From the NCBI GenBank assembly GCA_964017235.1, contig OZ024933.1, positions 6,575,962 to 6,639,961 of the forward strand: a stretch of DNA of 64,000 nucleotides. The letters are read 5' to 3'. Shown here one piece after another: positions 1-11,486 of this stretch; positions within the stretch are counted from its first letter, which is position 1; the number at the start of each line of letters is the position of its first letter. A program made the translations under genes and the position numbers. The stretch is from Sabellastarte sp. h YS-2021. Taxonomy: Eukaryota > Annelida > Polychaeta > Sabellida > Sabellidae. The notes under the pieces were generated by a model that did no database searches, had not been told where the DNA came from, and worked only from the letters and a program-made list of their open reading frames with translations.

Positions 1-1
1 A

Positions 2-951
2 ATGTCTCTCCACCAAACGAATAAAGACAAACCGAGAGCTCAGAAGTGCCGCCATTTTTGTTTTAATTTCGACCTACACAACTATTGCCCTACCTGTAGG
101 GAGGCTGGCAAGGGTGATGACCCCTGTGTCACCTTTGAAACTCCCTGTGATATCTGTGCATCTTTTACAGATGAACAGATGAAGAAAATTCAGCACAGGA
201 AACGTTATCTTAAAAAACAAAAGGCGGAAACTAGTTCCAAAGATAATGAACTCGATTTTTTGGGCGAAGGCGACGGGGATTCCTTCACTGGCTCAAATGC
301 AGACCTCGAGAGTGCTGCTGACAATCTTTTTACCTCACCCCCCCATCCTCAACACTTGCCTTCAGTTCCTTATCTCTAAAAACTCCAGCCAAGTCTGTCC
401 CACCCACCCCAGGTACATCTTTACAACAAAAAATTCAAACAAATCTTGAAAAATCCCTGGGAGATTCCTTAAATATCCATTTACAGCAAGAAATGGGTTC
501 CTTTCAGGCATCCATGTTGGAAGCTTTTCAGTCACTTCGAGAGGAGTTGACTGCTAAAAAGCAAACAGAGGTAGATCAGACCCCGTTTCTTGCTTCCAAA
601 CCTGGTACTTCCAGTAATTCTGCTGTAAATCTGGACCAACCCCCTCCGAGACCTAGTACTAACATTCAAACCGAGGCTATGGATGTGGACTACGGTGCAG
701 CACTCCCTCCTCGCCTAGTACTTGACCAGCATGATCCCTCGGATCAGTACGTTGCTCCCTCTGAACTACCACCGAAAGAGGTCTCGTACTCGTACAGAAA
801 ACAAAGCCACTCTCGTAGTAGGCAGGAAATTGATCCGGGATCTGCCTCGGACCAACCATATGAGGAATCCGATGAACCTCGGATCCCTTCTACCAAACCT
901 AAAAAGCATTCTGATAAGAGTAAACACAAGTCAAGGTCCAGATATGCATGA
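2..951 (+). pseudogene. DIRS family B gag, N-terminal half, frameshifted
   Basis: An ATG at base 2 opens a frame that stops at 379. The same protein continues one frame over from about 376 through 951, so one small indel breaks it. The N-terminus carries the Cys/His pattern shared with all gag proteins in this window: C-x-H, F-x-x-H, C-x2-C, a lone C, then C-x2-C (residues about 16-52). Then comes a Ser/Pro/Lys-rich linker, as in family A. Sequence similarity to family A is weak outside the finger, so I treat it as a separate family. It ends where the conserved capsid-like half should begin. That half is found as a non-overlapping piece from 19461. It would act as the structural protein of a retrotransposon particle. 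The start sits at the window edge, so upstream sequence is unseen. Confidence 0.7.
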
Positions 952-958
952 CAATTGA

Positions 959-1381
959 TACAAATCTCCTGACTGTTGCAAGAGATGCCCGCAAGTCATA
1001 CAATGAGAGACAAATGCAGCAACAGAGGGAAAGAGAAAGTCAACAAAAATCAAGAAAATTACTGAGGAAATTGATGCGCTGAACAAGATGATTTAAACTG
1101 AAAAAGACAAAGCAACAAACTGAAAACTGCAAAGGCATGTGCATCTTCTGCATCTCAAAAGGAGCAAGATGCAGAGAAAAAGAGGAAAGAAGCAGTAGAA
1201 ATGGTTGAGAGGGTTCAGTTATTGTTGAAAGAAGCTGAAAAGCAGGGGACAGAAGCAGCAAAAGAACGAGAAGAGGCAGCAAAACAGTTGAGAAAGGAAG
1301 AAAATAAAATTGTTAACAAAACAATCAAAAAGAGCAGCTAAAGAGACCACCACAAAATCAAAGAGAAAAAAGTACACATGA
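959..1381 (+). pseudogene. Lys/Glu-rich coiled-coil protein fragment, frameshifted
   Basis: A run of about 130 codons split over two or three frames reads as one highly charged helix rich in K, E, Q, R and A. It passes through segments such as KEAVEMVERV and EREEAAKQLRKEE and ends with a basic KSKRKKYT tail before TGA at 1379-1381. In-frame stops near 1077-1095 and a frameshift near 1330 break it. The heptad-like spacing indicates a coiled coil. I do not recognise the parent gene. It could be a retrocopied 3' end of a host gene or a divergent transposon protein. No splice sites of good quality flank it. Confidence 0.45.
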
Positions 1382-2764
1382 ATCAAAATGTAATTGAGAT
1401 GACTTTGTATACGTTTGGAGATGTTCAGATATTTAAGTATTGCGATATCTTAAAATGAGAAATATTCATTGAAAGCTGGTAATTGTTTAAGACAATAAAA
1501 CACTTAATTATAAGTATTCCACTGTGATGAGACCAAGTTAAATCTATCATATCAGTGTTTCTTTTTTTTTTTGTTTCATCAAACATAAAGTCTATCATAT
1601 CAGTGATTCTTAATTCACTTTTAAAGTAATTAAGGGCCAGTGAATTGAAAAAAAGTGATTATTTACTTGAATCATTGTTATTATGTAATTTATTTAACAC
1701 ATGTTAATTTAGTAAATATTTTTTTGTTTAGTGTATCTTTGTAAAGGATAATTTAATAGTGTAATTGATCATGTGCATTGATAATGATTTTAATAACAAA
1801 GCACATTAATATTCAAGCATCTTAATCATTCTTTTCTTTATAAAGTTTAAATTTGTTATTTTTATTAAAAATATAAGTCTTGTCTTAAAGAAAATGTTGG
1901 ATTAAAGATAGCACTAATTGTTTTATGATGTACTTTATAAAATTTGTCAAGTTTTAGTCATAAATATATGTTACAAATTTTTCTTTTCAAAATCTGTCAT
2001 AATCTGAATAAGTGGCAATGGTACATCAATGTTTCTTGCAGGGTAAATACATGATCATGTAATATTATGGGACCATGGAAAAGAGCATGTAAATATGTTG
2101 AGATGTGATTAGATCATTTCAATATTGCCTATACTAGAACATTTAGCACTGGGATATTTCGTACGAGAAAATATATTTCATACAACAATCTGTAAAAAAA
2201 CTAGACATCTAAATAACGATTGTTTTTAAAAATCTGCTCAAAAGAAATCTTTTGATCACTACCATAATCCCATTACAGCACAAATGTGTCATATACATGT
2301 ATTCAGTAAAGAACAGTCACTTTCATTCTGTTGTTTAATTAATATGAGTTGTTTAAATCCAACATTATAGCTTTAACAATACATTTTGATCTGACAATAT
2401 CATGAAAGTAACTCTGTATGTTGTTAAAATGCAGTGTATTTCATGTAACTTTCATGAATTTTATCCTAAAATTTTCATTTTTAAATGTTTCGGTATTAAA
2501 TGTTCCACACTGAGTATGAATTGTCAGATTATGAATTGTCCTTGAACAAAATTTCGCAGTACGAAATGTCTACACAATCCCACATTAGGGCTGGTTAAAA
2601 GACAGTATATGCATTTTAACCTGGTGTTCAGAGTGGTAAAATTTAAATCTTTGAGAATCATAAAATACTTGGGTCAATAAATGGTATTTCTTTTACTCTT
2701 TATTTACTCTTTACTTTGTTCTGATTTTCTCTTTACTTTAGAGGCACTGACTCTTTAAATTGGT
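1382..2764. other. AT-rich stretch with no gene seen
   Basis: About 1.4 kb of AT-rich sequence with short homopolymers and stops in all frames. I see no coding potential, RNA gene or clear repeat. It is the left flank of DIRS copy 1. Confidence 0.5.
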
Positions 2765-2956
2765 TTTTATTGCGTTAATACATCCTATCCAATGGACAAT
2801 TGCTTTACCGGTCGGCGCGACCGGTCCCGCCAAACGCCAGAAAAAGACGTCCTGTATAGAATACCGGCAGGACCGGTCAGGAGAGTGCATTCGCCAGGTG
2901 GCGCATCGTACTTCCTCTTCCTGTCTAGACATCGTGACGTCATAGCATCTTTTTCG
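2765..2956 (+). repeat. Left ITR of DIRS copy 1
   Basis: Starts TTTTATTGCG and ends near the CTTTTTCG box. It carries the ACCGGTCG-GCG-CGACCGGT palindrome, a perfect TGACGTCA (CRE-like) palindrome at 2935-2942 and, just beyond, an E2F-like TTTGGCGCG at 2957-2965. The ITR is the expected promoter region of the element. Its partner is 17581-17795. Confidence 0.88.
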
Positions 2957-3351
2957 TTTGGCGCGTGGAGAGTGAAGACATGTTTTCAACGACAAGGAAA
3001 TTGCGGGACGCTTGTTTGTGTATGGGAGAGCTTCCGGCTCCGCATTTTGTTTTCCTTATAACTCTGTAACCGTTAGGCGGATTCTTTTCAAATTTGGCAG
3101 GTTTAGGCAGTAGCCTTGGGGAATTTTTTTGAATATGCTGCAGTGACATTTCAACCAATCAGAGAGGTCACATGACCAAAAATGTCTTTTTTCGATGGGG
3201 AAGCTTGTCTGGATGATAACTTGAAAGGAATTTCATCAATTCACCTGAAACTTGGCAAATGCATTCATTCTATTAAAATCTGGAAATCATTAGATTTTGG
3301 CATTGATTGGTCAAGAAATGGCCGAGTAATTAATGATTAATTAATCATTAC

Positions 3352-4480
3352 GAATTTTCCAAATAAGGAAAACACAAAAATGCTTATATCTCGAAAACCG
3401 TGCTAGATAGAGCGATTTCGACGAAATTTTTGACCCACAGGGTATCACTGCGGAGTAGTTTTCCCAATTTTCAAAAAAATTTTGTCTCGCCCAAAATGGC
3501 GGCCATTTTGAATTTTCGAAATTTTCGCAAAAATTGCAAAACACAAAAATGCTTATATCTCAAAAACCGTGCTAGATAGAGCAATTTCGACAAAATTTTT
3601 GACCCGCAGGATATCTCTGCGGAGTACTTTTCCCGATTTTCAAAAAATTTTTGTCTCGCCAAAAATGGCGGCCATTTTGAATTTTCGAAATTTTCGCAAA
3701 AATTGCAAAACACAAAAATGCTTATATCTCGAAAACCGTGCTAGATAGAGCGATTTCGACGAAATTTTTGACCCGCAGGGTATCTCTACAGAGTAGTTAT
3801 CCCAATTTTGAAAAAAATTTTGTCTCGCCAAAAATGGCGGCCATTTTGAATTTTCGAATTTTTCGCAAAAATTGCAAAACATAAAAATGCTTATATCTCG
3901 AAAACCCTGCTAGATAGAGCGATTTCGATGAAATTTTTGACCCACAGGGTATATCTGCAGAGTAGCCATGCCAATTTTCAAAAAAATTTTGTCTCGCCAA
4001 AAAGGGCGGCCATTTTGAATTTTCGAATTTTTCGCAAAAATTGCAAAACATAAAAATGCTTATATCTCAAAAACCCTGCTAGATAGAGCGATTCCGACGA
4101 AATTTTTGACCCGCAGGGTATCTCTGCAGAGTAGCCATGCCAATTTTCAAACAAAAAATTTCTCGCAAAAAATGGCGGCCATTTTGAATTTTCGAATTTT
4201 TCGCAAAATTGCAAAACACAAAAATGCTTATATCTCGAAAACTGTGCTAGATAGAGCGATTTCGACGAAATTTTTGACCCACTGGGTATCTCTGCAGAGT
4301 AGCCATGCCAATTTTCAAAAAAAAAATTTTTCTTGCCAAAAATGGCGGCCATTTTGAATTTTCGAATTTTTGCGCAAAAATTGCAAAACACAAAAATGCT
4401 AATATTTCGAAAACCGTGCTACATAGAGCGATTTCGACGAAATTTTTTATCTTCAGGGTATCTCTGCAGAGCAGCTATCC
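3352..4480. repeat. 169-bp minisatellite array with ATGGCGGCCAT core
   Basis: About 6.7 units with a period of 169-170 bp (the same box recurs at 3433, 3603 and 3772). Each unit has a box about calculable states of CTCGAAAACCGTGC type, a GATAGAGCGATTTCG box and the near-palindrome AAAATGGCGGCCATTTT. The array resumes at about 5905-6180 after an insertion. Related arrays lie at 31716-32564 and 34610-35640. Confidence 0.85.
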
Positions 4481-5908
4481 CAAAGAGCTTTCACTTGGTG
4501 AAGTTTCAGACCCATAGCTAATTGCTCACCTACTCAAAAAGAGTAAATGCGAATTACCTCTAAAAGTATTGCAGATGGCCAATTTTTCTCAAATAACTCA
4601 TTCACCTACTTTTGGAAGAGCTTTCACATGGTGAAGTTTCAGACCCATAGCCAATTACTCACCTACTCAAAATGAGTAAATGCGAATTATCTCTAAAAGT
4701 ATTGCAGATAGCCAATTTTTCTCAAATAACTCATTCACCTACTTTTGGGAGAGCTTTCACATGGTGAAGTTTCACACCCATAGCTAATTATTTACCTAGT
4801 CAAAATGAGTAAATGCTAATTATCTCTAAAAGTATTGCAGATAGCCAATTTTTCTCAAATAACTCATTCACCTACTTTTGGGAGAGCTTTCACTTGGTGA
4901 AGTTTCAGACCCATAGCTAATTACTCACCTACTCAAAATGAGTAAATGCGAATTATCTCTAAAAGTATTGCAGATAGCCAATTTTTGTCAAATTAATCAT
5001 TCACCTACTTTTGGGAGAGCTTTCACTTGAAGTTTCAGACCCATAGCTAATTACTCACCTACTCAAAATGAGTAAATGCGAATTATCTCTAAAAGTATTG
5101 CAGATAGTCAATTTTTCTCAAATAACTCATTCACCTACTTTTGGGAGAGCTTTCACTTGGTGAAGTTTCAGACCCATAGCTAATTACTCACCTACTCAAA
5201 ATGAGTAAATGCGAATTATCTCTAAAAGTATTGCAGATAGCCAATTTTTCTCAAATAACTCATTCACCTACTTTTGGCAGAACTTTCACTTGGTGAAGTT
5301 TCAGACCCATAGCTAATTACTCACCTACTGAAAATGAGTAAATGTGAATTATCTCTAAAAGTATTGCAGATAGCCATTTTTTCTCAAATAACTCATTCAC
5401 CTACTTTTGGGAGAGCTTTCACTTGGTGAAGTTTCAGACCCATAGCTATTTATTCACCTACTCAAAATGAGTAAATGCTAATTATCTGTAAAAGTATTGC
5501 GGATACCCAATTTTTATCAAATACTCATTCATCTACTTGTGGGAGAGCTTTCACATGGTGAAGTTTCAGACCCATAGCTAATTACTCACCTACTCAAAAT
5601 GAGTAAATGCTAATTATCTCTAAAAGTATTGCAGATAGCCAATTTTTCTCAAATAACTCATTCACCTACTTTTGGGAGAGCTTTCACTTGGTGAAGTTTC
5701 AGACCCATAGATAATTATTCACCTACTCAAAATGAGTAAATGTGAATTATCTCTTAATAGTATTGCAGATAGCCAATTTTTCTCAAATAACTCATTCACC
5801 TACTTTTGGAAGACCTTTCACACACAAAAATGAAAAATTGTGAATATCTCGGAAAAGCTATTTCTTCTGCTTTAATGCTCGGCGGGAGATACACACCACG
5901 GCAGTGGT
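4481..5908. mobile_element. 133-bp tandem array inserted inside the 169-bp array
   Basis: About ten units of 133 bp run from 4485 to about 5818 (the box GAGCTTTCAC recurs at 4485, 4618, 4751, 4884, 5017 and 5147). The segment ends with the arm CGGCGGGAGAT (5880-5890) and a short hairpin (ACCAC-GGCAGTGGT area, 5895-5908). On both sides the host 169-bp unit is interrupted and then resumes with only a few bases missing. This shows insertion of one repeat element into another. No head was recognised. Confidence 0.65.
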
Positions 5909-6393
5909 CTTGACAAAAATTTTTGTCTCCCCAAAAATGGTGGCCATTTTGAATTTTCAAAGTTTTTGCAAAACACAAAAATGCTTATATCTCGAAAACC
6001 GTGCTATATGGAGTGAACTCAACAAAATTTTGGACCTGCTGGGTATCTCTGCAGAGTAGCCATGCCAATTTTCAAAATATTTTTGTCTCGCCAAATATAG
6101 CGGACATTTTTAATTTTTTTATTTTTTGCAAAACACAAAAATGTTTATATCTTGAAAACCGTGCTAGATAGAGCAGACTGCGCTGACTTTGGTTGCCACA
6201 ACAGTATAAGGCTAGAAACGAAGCATTTTCTTAATACTTTAGCACTCACCTTTATATCCTTTTCGGGACGCTTTGTTTTTGCTATGCAAAAACATTATCT
6301 TTTTTTTGCGAGCGATCCTCTAGTTTTGGTTTTATACCGAACTCATCCCTTTTATTTCATATTTGAAGTAATTCAGAATTTTTATCTACAACT

Positions 6394-7896
6394 ATGTCAT
6401 CACCAGGACAAAGAAGAGGTTCATGCGGACACGCTATGGCTGGGTTCGACACCCACTCCAAGTGTGCACGTTGTAGGGACAAAGGGCTAGGCTACGACCC
6501 CTGCATCCTGAAGAAGGAATGCGTGATTTGTAAAGGGTTTACCCCTGAGCAGTCCCTTCAGCTGGCTACGCCTACCTATAGGGTAGGTAGTGCTGTAGAG
6601 GAGATGCAAACTGCCACCCAACCCCTTGGGGTTCCCGGTGCAGGGATAGCAACCCAGCCTGTTCAGGCCCCCGGTTCGTTCCCAGAGGTTCAGCCCACCG
6701 GTGATGTGGATCTGAGTGCAGCTTCTGACAGTGAAGCTGAGCAGTTCAGCGAAACCGGTTCCCTGGATGGTGACATCCACCGGGACCGGTCAGCAGACAA
6801 AGAACCTTCTAGAGATGACCCTGAGACTGAGCCCACTGAGGAGGCAAACTACAGGGAAACCATGAGGGGTGTGAGGAGTTTCATGAACTGGCACAAGGTT
6901 CCGGAGTTCGAAACTGTGTCCTCTACTGCAGATGACAACCCCTTTGCCGGTACCCGTGTCCAGCCAACCGGTAAAGTCAGTGTGAAACTTCCTGTGGACG
7001 ACTGGTTGTGCAGGAAGATGTCCAGTCTTAACCTCACAATCAAGGAAGGCTACCCTACCAGGAATTCTGACAACACTGGCCTCCTCAGGGATCAGTTCAT
7101 CAAAACCCCTAGACCTTCTAGATGGTACGGGATGCATGCTGAAAAAGACATTGAGAGTTCTACGGTTTGTAGCTGGTCACCGGATCCGGCCAAACTCAAC
7201 CACTCTTTCAGCAGGGTTGCCAGAAGAAATTTGCCATCTGCTCCACCCTCTCGAGCCTTCAGTCAGGATCTCCTCAGACGCTGGGAGAGGGCAGCTCGTG
7301 AACAGACAATAATGTGTTACCAGGCTGCTGGTTTGTCAAGGTGCCTGACCAGGGTTCAGGACTCGATGAACATTCAGTTAAAAACCCTGTGTCTGGATAG
7401 CAAAGGCAAGTCATCTGAGAAGATGAGACAGGCTGTTAGTGAACTGGAGTATTTGACCACTTTCAACCGGTCAGTATCTCAAGCAATGGCCAGGACAATG
7501 CAAGACCTTTCAGAAGCAGTTTTTATTAATATGGCCAACTTCACCCTTGCTCGCCGGGATAGTTACCTGGACTATCTACATGCTGGGGTAAAGCAAGATA
7601 CGTTGCACACCTTGAGAACGTCACCAGTTCATCTGAATGCTTTATTCCCGGACCAGCTTCTATCAAAAGCTGAGGAGGAAATCTGTAAAAGCGAAGAGAG
7701 GCGTTCTTCCGGTACTTCACACCGACAGCAAAGTCGCTTCCACCCATATGCTGCAAGTGACAAGGTTACTAGCCATCACACCGACAAGAAGAACGTCCCT
7801 GCTTGGAAACAGATCAAAGACAAGCAGCAGGCTAGGAAAGGTCGTGGCAAGGCCTCAACTTTTACACAGAAACCTGCCAAGGGGTTCAAGTCATGA
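6394..7896 (+). CDS. gag: DIRS gag, copy 1 (shortened linker)
   Basis: Structural protein of the DIRS retrotransposon; 500 codons. The ATG is chosen because the MSSPGQ start is conserved in copies 3-6. Residues 9-46 carry the Cys/His finger (CGH, FDTH, CARC, then C-x2-C). The linker with its T-Q-P-V repeats is about 230 residues shorter than in copy 4 (732 aa). The C-terminal half is conserved: the DDNPFAG and WLCRK motifs, SRWYG, then the FNRSVSQA and ARRDSYLDYL segments, and a basic tail ending KGFKS. It overlaps the RT frame downstream and stops at a UGA followed by CAA TCA. In metazoan DIRS elements this protein is thought to be the nucleocapsid; that role is inferred here. Confidence 0.85.
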   Translation: MSSPGQRRGSCGHAMAGFDTHSKCARCRDKGLGYDPCILKKECVICKGFTPEQSLQLATPTYRVGSAVEEMQTATQPLGVPGAGIATQPVQAPGSFPEVQPTGDVDLSAASDSEAEQFSETGSLDGDIHRDRSADKEPSRDDPETEPTEEANYRETMRGVRSFMNWHKVPEFETVSSTADDNPFAGTRVQPTGKVSVKLPVDDWLCRKMSSLNLTIKEGYPTRNSDNTGLLRDQFIKTPRPSRWYGMHAEKDIESSTVCSWSPDPAKLNHSFSRVARRNLPSAPPSRAFSQDLLRRWERAAREQTIMCYQAAGLSRCLTRVQDSMNIQLKTLCLDSKGKSSEKMRQAVSELEYLTTFNRSVSQAMARTMQDLSEAVFINMANFTLARRDSYLDYLHAGVKQDTLHTLRTSPVHLNALFPDQLLSKAEEEICKSEERRSSGTSHRQQSRFHPYAASDKVTSHHTDKKNVPAWKQIKDKQQARKGRGKASTFTQKPAKGFKS

Positions 7897-7902
7897 CAAT
7901 CA
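7894..7902 (+). other. Leaky-stop context at gag end, copy 1 (UGA CAA UCA)
   Basis: The gag stop TGA is followed by CAA TCA, matching stop-CAR-YYA. Downstream in the same frame lies the Cys-rich cluster (from 8113), but this copy has acquired another in-frame TGA after 13 codons, so readthrough would be cut short here. Confidence 0.5.
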
Positions 7903-10227
7903 CTGTATATTTCCAGTGACCGGTCAGAAGAACTCTGAACTTATTACCGGTCAGGGAGACTTGAACCCAGCACCAGTGGTGTCAGAGAACAGCAAAGTGA
8001 CTTTAAATTTTAATGTAGACTCTCATGTTGCAAATGCTCATATTGTCACCGGGTTGCCACAAAGGAAAGGCGTAAATCCCACCTTTTGTCAAATGTACAC
8101 AGAAATAAAATATGTGAAAAATGTTTCTTGTGTAGGTCACTTGTGTTCTGTAAATCTTGTCACCAATGCCCAACATGCTGTTATAGATCCTCCTGTAGGG
8201 GCGAGGTTAAACCAGTGTTGGGAGAAATGGGAAGCCTTGGGTTCGAGTCCAAAAAGTAGTCACCACACTGAGGGAGGGTTATACTCTTCCATTCCGGTTC
8301 AGACCTCACTTAACAAGGTCACCGACTGTAATAAGCAACTACCACAATCCAACCAAGCAGTCCTTCCTTGTGGAGGCACTGCATCAGCTGATAAACAAAA
8401 ATGCAGTCGAACCGGTGGAAAACCCAAACTCACTGGGGTTTTACAACCGGCTATTTTTGGTACCCAAACCCAACAACCGGTGGAGACCGATTCTGGACTT
8501 AAGCACCTTGAACACCTTTTTGAACACAGAGTCATTCAAGATGGAGACCCCAGAGACAATAAGAACCTCCCTACAGTCAGGGGAGTGGGTCACATCCATA
8601 GATTTCAAAGACGCATACTTCCACATACCAATTCACAGTCAGTCCAGGAAGTACATGCGTTTTCACCTTCAGGGTCGGTCCTACCAGTTCAAAGCCCTTC
8701 CCTTTGGCCTGTCCACAGCCCCCATGGAGTTCACAGTGGTCACCAAAGAGGTCAAACTCATGGCACTTCAAAAGGGTATAAGGATCCACCAGTACCTAGA
8801 CGACTGGCTGGTGAGAGCCTCTACCCACGACACCTGTCTCCAGCATACTCAAACCCTGATCACACTGTGCCAGGATCTAGGGTGGCTGGTGAACAGGGAA
8901 AAATCAGAACTGGTCCCACAACAGGTCTTCAACTTCGTAGGTTACCAGTTCGACCTGAAAGTGGCCAGGGTCAGACCAACAGAGGAACGTTGGCAGACCT
9001 TGACAGACAAGATCAGATCAATACTGTCGGATCCGGTATGCCCGGTCCGGAAATTTATGTCCCTCATAGGGCTACTCACAGCAACAGAAAAACAAGTCCA
9101 CTTAGGGCGACTACACATGAGACCCATACAGTGGCACTTGAAAAAACAACTGGAGGGTCCCAGAATCACTGGAAAAGGTGATACCGGTTCCCAAGTCCCT
9201 CCACCCTCATCTAAGGTGGTGGCTGGAGGAAAGCAATGTGCTACTAGGTCAACCATTACACCCTCTAAAACATGCTCTGCAGATCTTTACAGACGCATCA
9301 AACGAAGGGTGGGGCGCTCACTTGGATGACCATACTGCAAGAGGAACTTGGTCCCTTCCAGAGAGCAAGTTACACATAAACCACTTAGAGCTAAAGGCTG
9401 TATTTCTAGCTCTAAAAGAGTTTCGAACCCTGGTCTGCAACAAGACAGTGTTGATAGCTACAGACAACACAACAGTGGTTGCCTATATCAACAAAGAGGG
9501 GGGGATGAAGTCGGGCTCACTGTGTGCCCTACTGTGGAGAATCCTGTCCTGGTGCTCCAGACAACAGGTGACCCTCAGGGCACGTCACATCCCCAGCCGG
9601 CTGAACGTGATAGCAGACAAGCTATCCAGACTTGGCCAGATCATTCAAACAGAGTGGTCACTTCATCCAGCAGTGTTCCAGGCTGTATGCTCAAGGTGGC
9701 ACCAGCCACAAGTGGACCTGTTTGCCACCAGATTCAACAACAAACTGCCACAGTTTGTGTCACCGGTGCCAGACCCCCAGGCTTGGGCAGTGGATGCACT
9801 CAGCCTCTCCTGGGAGGACCTGGACCCATACGCCTTCCCACCGGCAGCCATCTTGGGCAAAGTGGTGGAGAAGCTTCAGGACTACCCCTGTAACAGAATA
9901 ATTCTGATTGCTCCAGGGTGGCCCAACATGCCTTGGTTTTGGGACCTGGTGGCAATGTCAAGCCAGATCCCACTGTGTCTGCCCTGCATACCAAACCTAG
10001 TGTCTCAGCCCTTCAACCAGGTCCTTCACAGGAACCTGTCAAATCTGAACCTACATGCCTGGCTCCTAGAGCCTCAGCGATCAAGGAGCAAGGTTTCTCT
10101 GAGGCAGTGGCAGCACGAATTGAGGCTCCTCAAAGAAGTTCAACCAGATCTGTCTATGAGGCAAAGTGGACCATTTTTACAAAGTGGTGCCTCAGTAATC
10201 AGGTGGACTTCAGGGCACCACCTTTGA
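7897..10227 (+). pseudogene. DIRS RT-RNase H-methyltransferase, copy 1, frameshifted
   Basis: Reverse transcriptase, RNase H and Dam-like methyltransferase domains of a DIRS element in three broken frames. The RT N-terminus (LPVGARL) is in the +1 frame relative to gag. A frameshift near 8255 moves it to the frame from 8370, where the KPNNRWRPILDLS, LPFGLSTAPMEF and YLDDW catalytic motifs lie. An extra A near 9148 shifts it again to the frame from 9178. RNase H residues are present (FTDAS, LELKAV, ATDNTT, IADKLSR). The methyltransferase-like region has DLFATRF, AFPPAAILG and APGWPNMPWF. The intact relative is copy 4. This copy cannot make a continuous RT. Confidence 0.85.
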
Positions 10228-11141
10228 AAGCCATTGCTGACTTCCTCCTGCACTTGTTTCAGGACAAGAAGTTGCAACCAGGCACTATTGATGGCTACAG
10301 ATCAGCCATTGCTGACAAACTGGGCAATTCCGCCATTAATGTCAGTAAGGATGAAAATCTCACTCGTCTCCTGGATAGTTTCCATAGAGACAGACCCAAG
10401 GGCAGGAGGGGCATACCCTCCTGGAACCTTTCTCTGGTGCTTCACCAGCTGACAAAGGCTCCCTTTGAACCCCTTAAAGAGGCCTCCTTGAAACATCTGA
10501 CTTTCAAGACTGTTTTCTTGTTGGCCTTAGGTTCGGGTAAACGCAGGAGTGAGATCCATGCTTGGTTACATAAGAACATCAGACACCAGTCACACTGGTC
10601 TAAGGTGTCTTTGTACCCCTCACCCAGCTTCCTATCCAAGAACCAGCTGGCTAAGGAAGGTCCAGATAGTGTGGCTCCAGTGGTCATTCCAGCCCTGGCA
10701 CCATCTCTGGATAGGTCACTCAAGGGTGACAGGTCCTTATGTCCAGTTAGAGCCCTGCGCTACTACTTGGACAGGACTGCAGATCTCAGGCAGAATAAGG
10801 AGTTAGTCTTTGTCTCCTTCAAGAAGGGTTTTGACAAAGACATCTCACCTGCTACCATCTCCTCATGGATCAAACAGACTGTGATTCTGTGCTATGAACT
10901 CTCTGACCAGGCGGCCCTCACCTTACATCAGGTTAAAGCCCATGATGTTAGGGCCTTTGCTGCATCTAAGGCTTTCCAATCAGGGATCTCCTTAGATCAG
11001 ATCTTGTCAGCCGGTTACTGGAAGTCTCACAACACCTTCACCCAATTCTATTTGAAGGATGTTGCCTGGGCTGATTCAGAGCTTTTCCACCTGGGACCTG
11101 TAGTGGCTGCCCAACAGGTGCACCACCAGGCCCAGAAGTGA
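9918..11141 (+). pseudogene. DIRS tyrosine recombinase, copy 1, active-site residue lost
   Basis: Open YR domain in the frame overlapping the methyltransferase end. Its role would be to integrate the circular DNA copy. Tyrosine-recombinase features: arginine in GKRRSEIHAW, HDVR (the HxxR motif), and the nucleophile tyrosine in FTQFYLKD. The CHW motif that supplies the second His/Trp position is changed to GYW, so the key histidine is lost. Copies 4 and 5 keep CHW. The frame extends upstream over the RT region as in the other copies. Catalysis is doubtful. Translation stops at 11141, 31 bases before the nested copy 2. Confidence 0.8.
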
Positions 11142-11171
11142 GGAGATATTGTATATATGTAAAAATGTACA

Positions 11172-11361
11172 TTTTATTGCGTTAATACATCCTATCCAAT
11201 GGACAATTGCTTTACCGGTCGGCGCGACCGGTCCCGCCAAACGCCAGAAAAAGACGTCCTGTATATAATACTGGCAGGACCGGTCAGTAGTGTGCATTCG
11301 CTAGGTGGCGCATCATATTTGCTTCGTGTCTAGACAGAGTGACGTCAGATCATCTTTTTCG
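11172..11361 (+). repeat. Left ITR of DIRS copy 2
   Basis: Complement of 16861-17069 apart from about one base in the first 190 nt. Contains TGACGTCA at 11340-11347 and, at its inner edge, TTTGGCGCG (11362-11370). Confidence 0.88.
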
Positions 11362-11486
11362 TTTGGCGCGTAGTGTGCGGACGTGTTTCTAAAGTGATCT
11401 CCAAGTTTGAAGAAAACGCGGCTTATTCTACGAATTTAAAGCTTATTTTCATCTGAAAATAAATATATTGTGTTACTTACATATCA

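Larger units (their letters stand above)
3001..6310. mobile_element. Tandem-repeat (HINE-like) element inserted in copy 1 5' UTR
   Basis: The insert starts at a GGGACGCTT arm (3005-3013) followed by a stretch also present at 22612-22750. It carries a 169-bp repeat array and ends with a second GGGACGCTT arm (6265-6273) followed at once by a 9-bp stem, 3-nt loop hairpin (TGTTTTTGC/GCAAAAACA, 6274-6294). The same arm-plus-hairpin tail ends the element at 18013-19460. The layout matches non-autonomous Helentron-type elements: arm, tandem array, arm, terminal hairpin. The exact borders are uncertain and the first head arm seems to be missing. There is no coding capacity; the open frames here are repeat translations. 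Confidence 0.55.

Noticed and set aside
3341-4391. Chain of reverse-strand open frames with Cys/Phe/Lys-rich proteins
   Set aside because: They are translations of the 169-bp minisatellite and repeat every 169 bp; there is no independent coding signal.
4485-5818. CRISPR-like array
   Set aside because: The units are head-to-tail 133-bp tandem repeats without distinct spacers, in a eukaryotic context.
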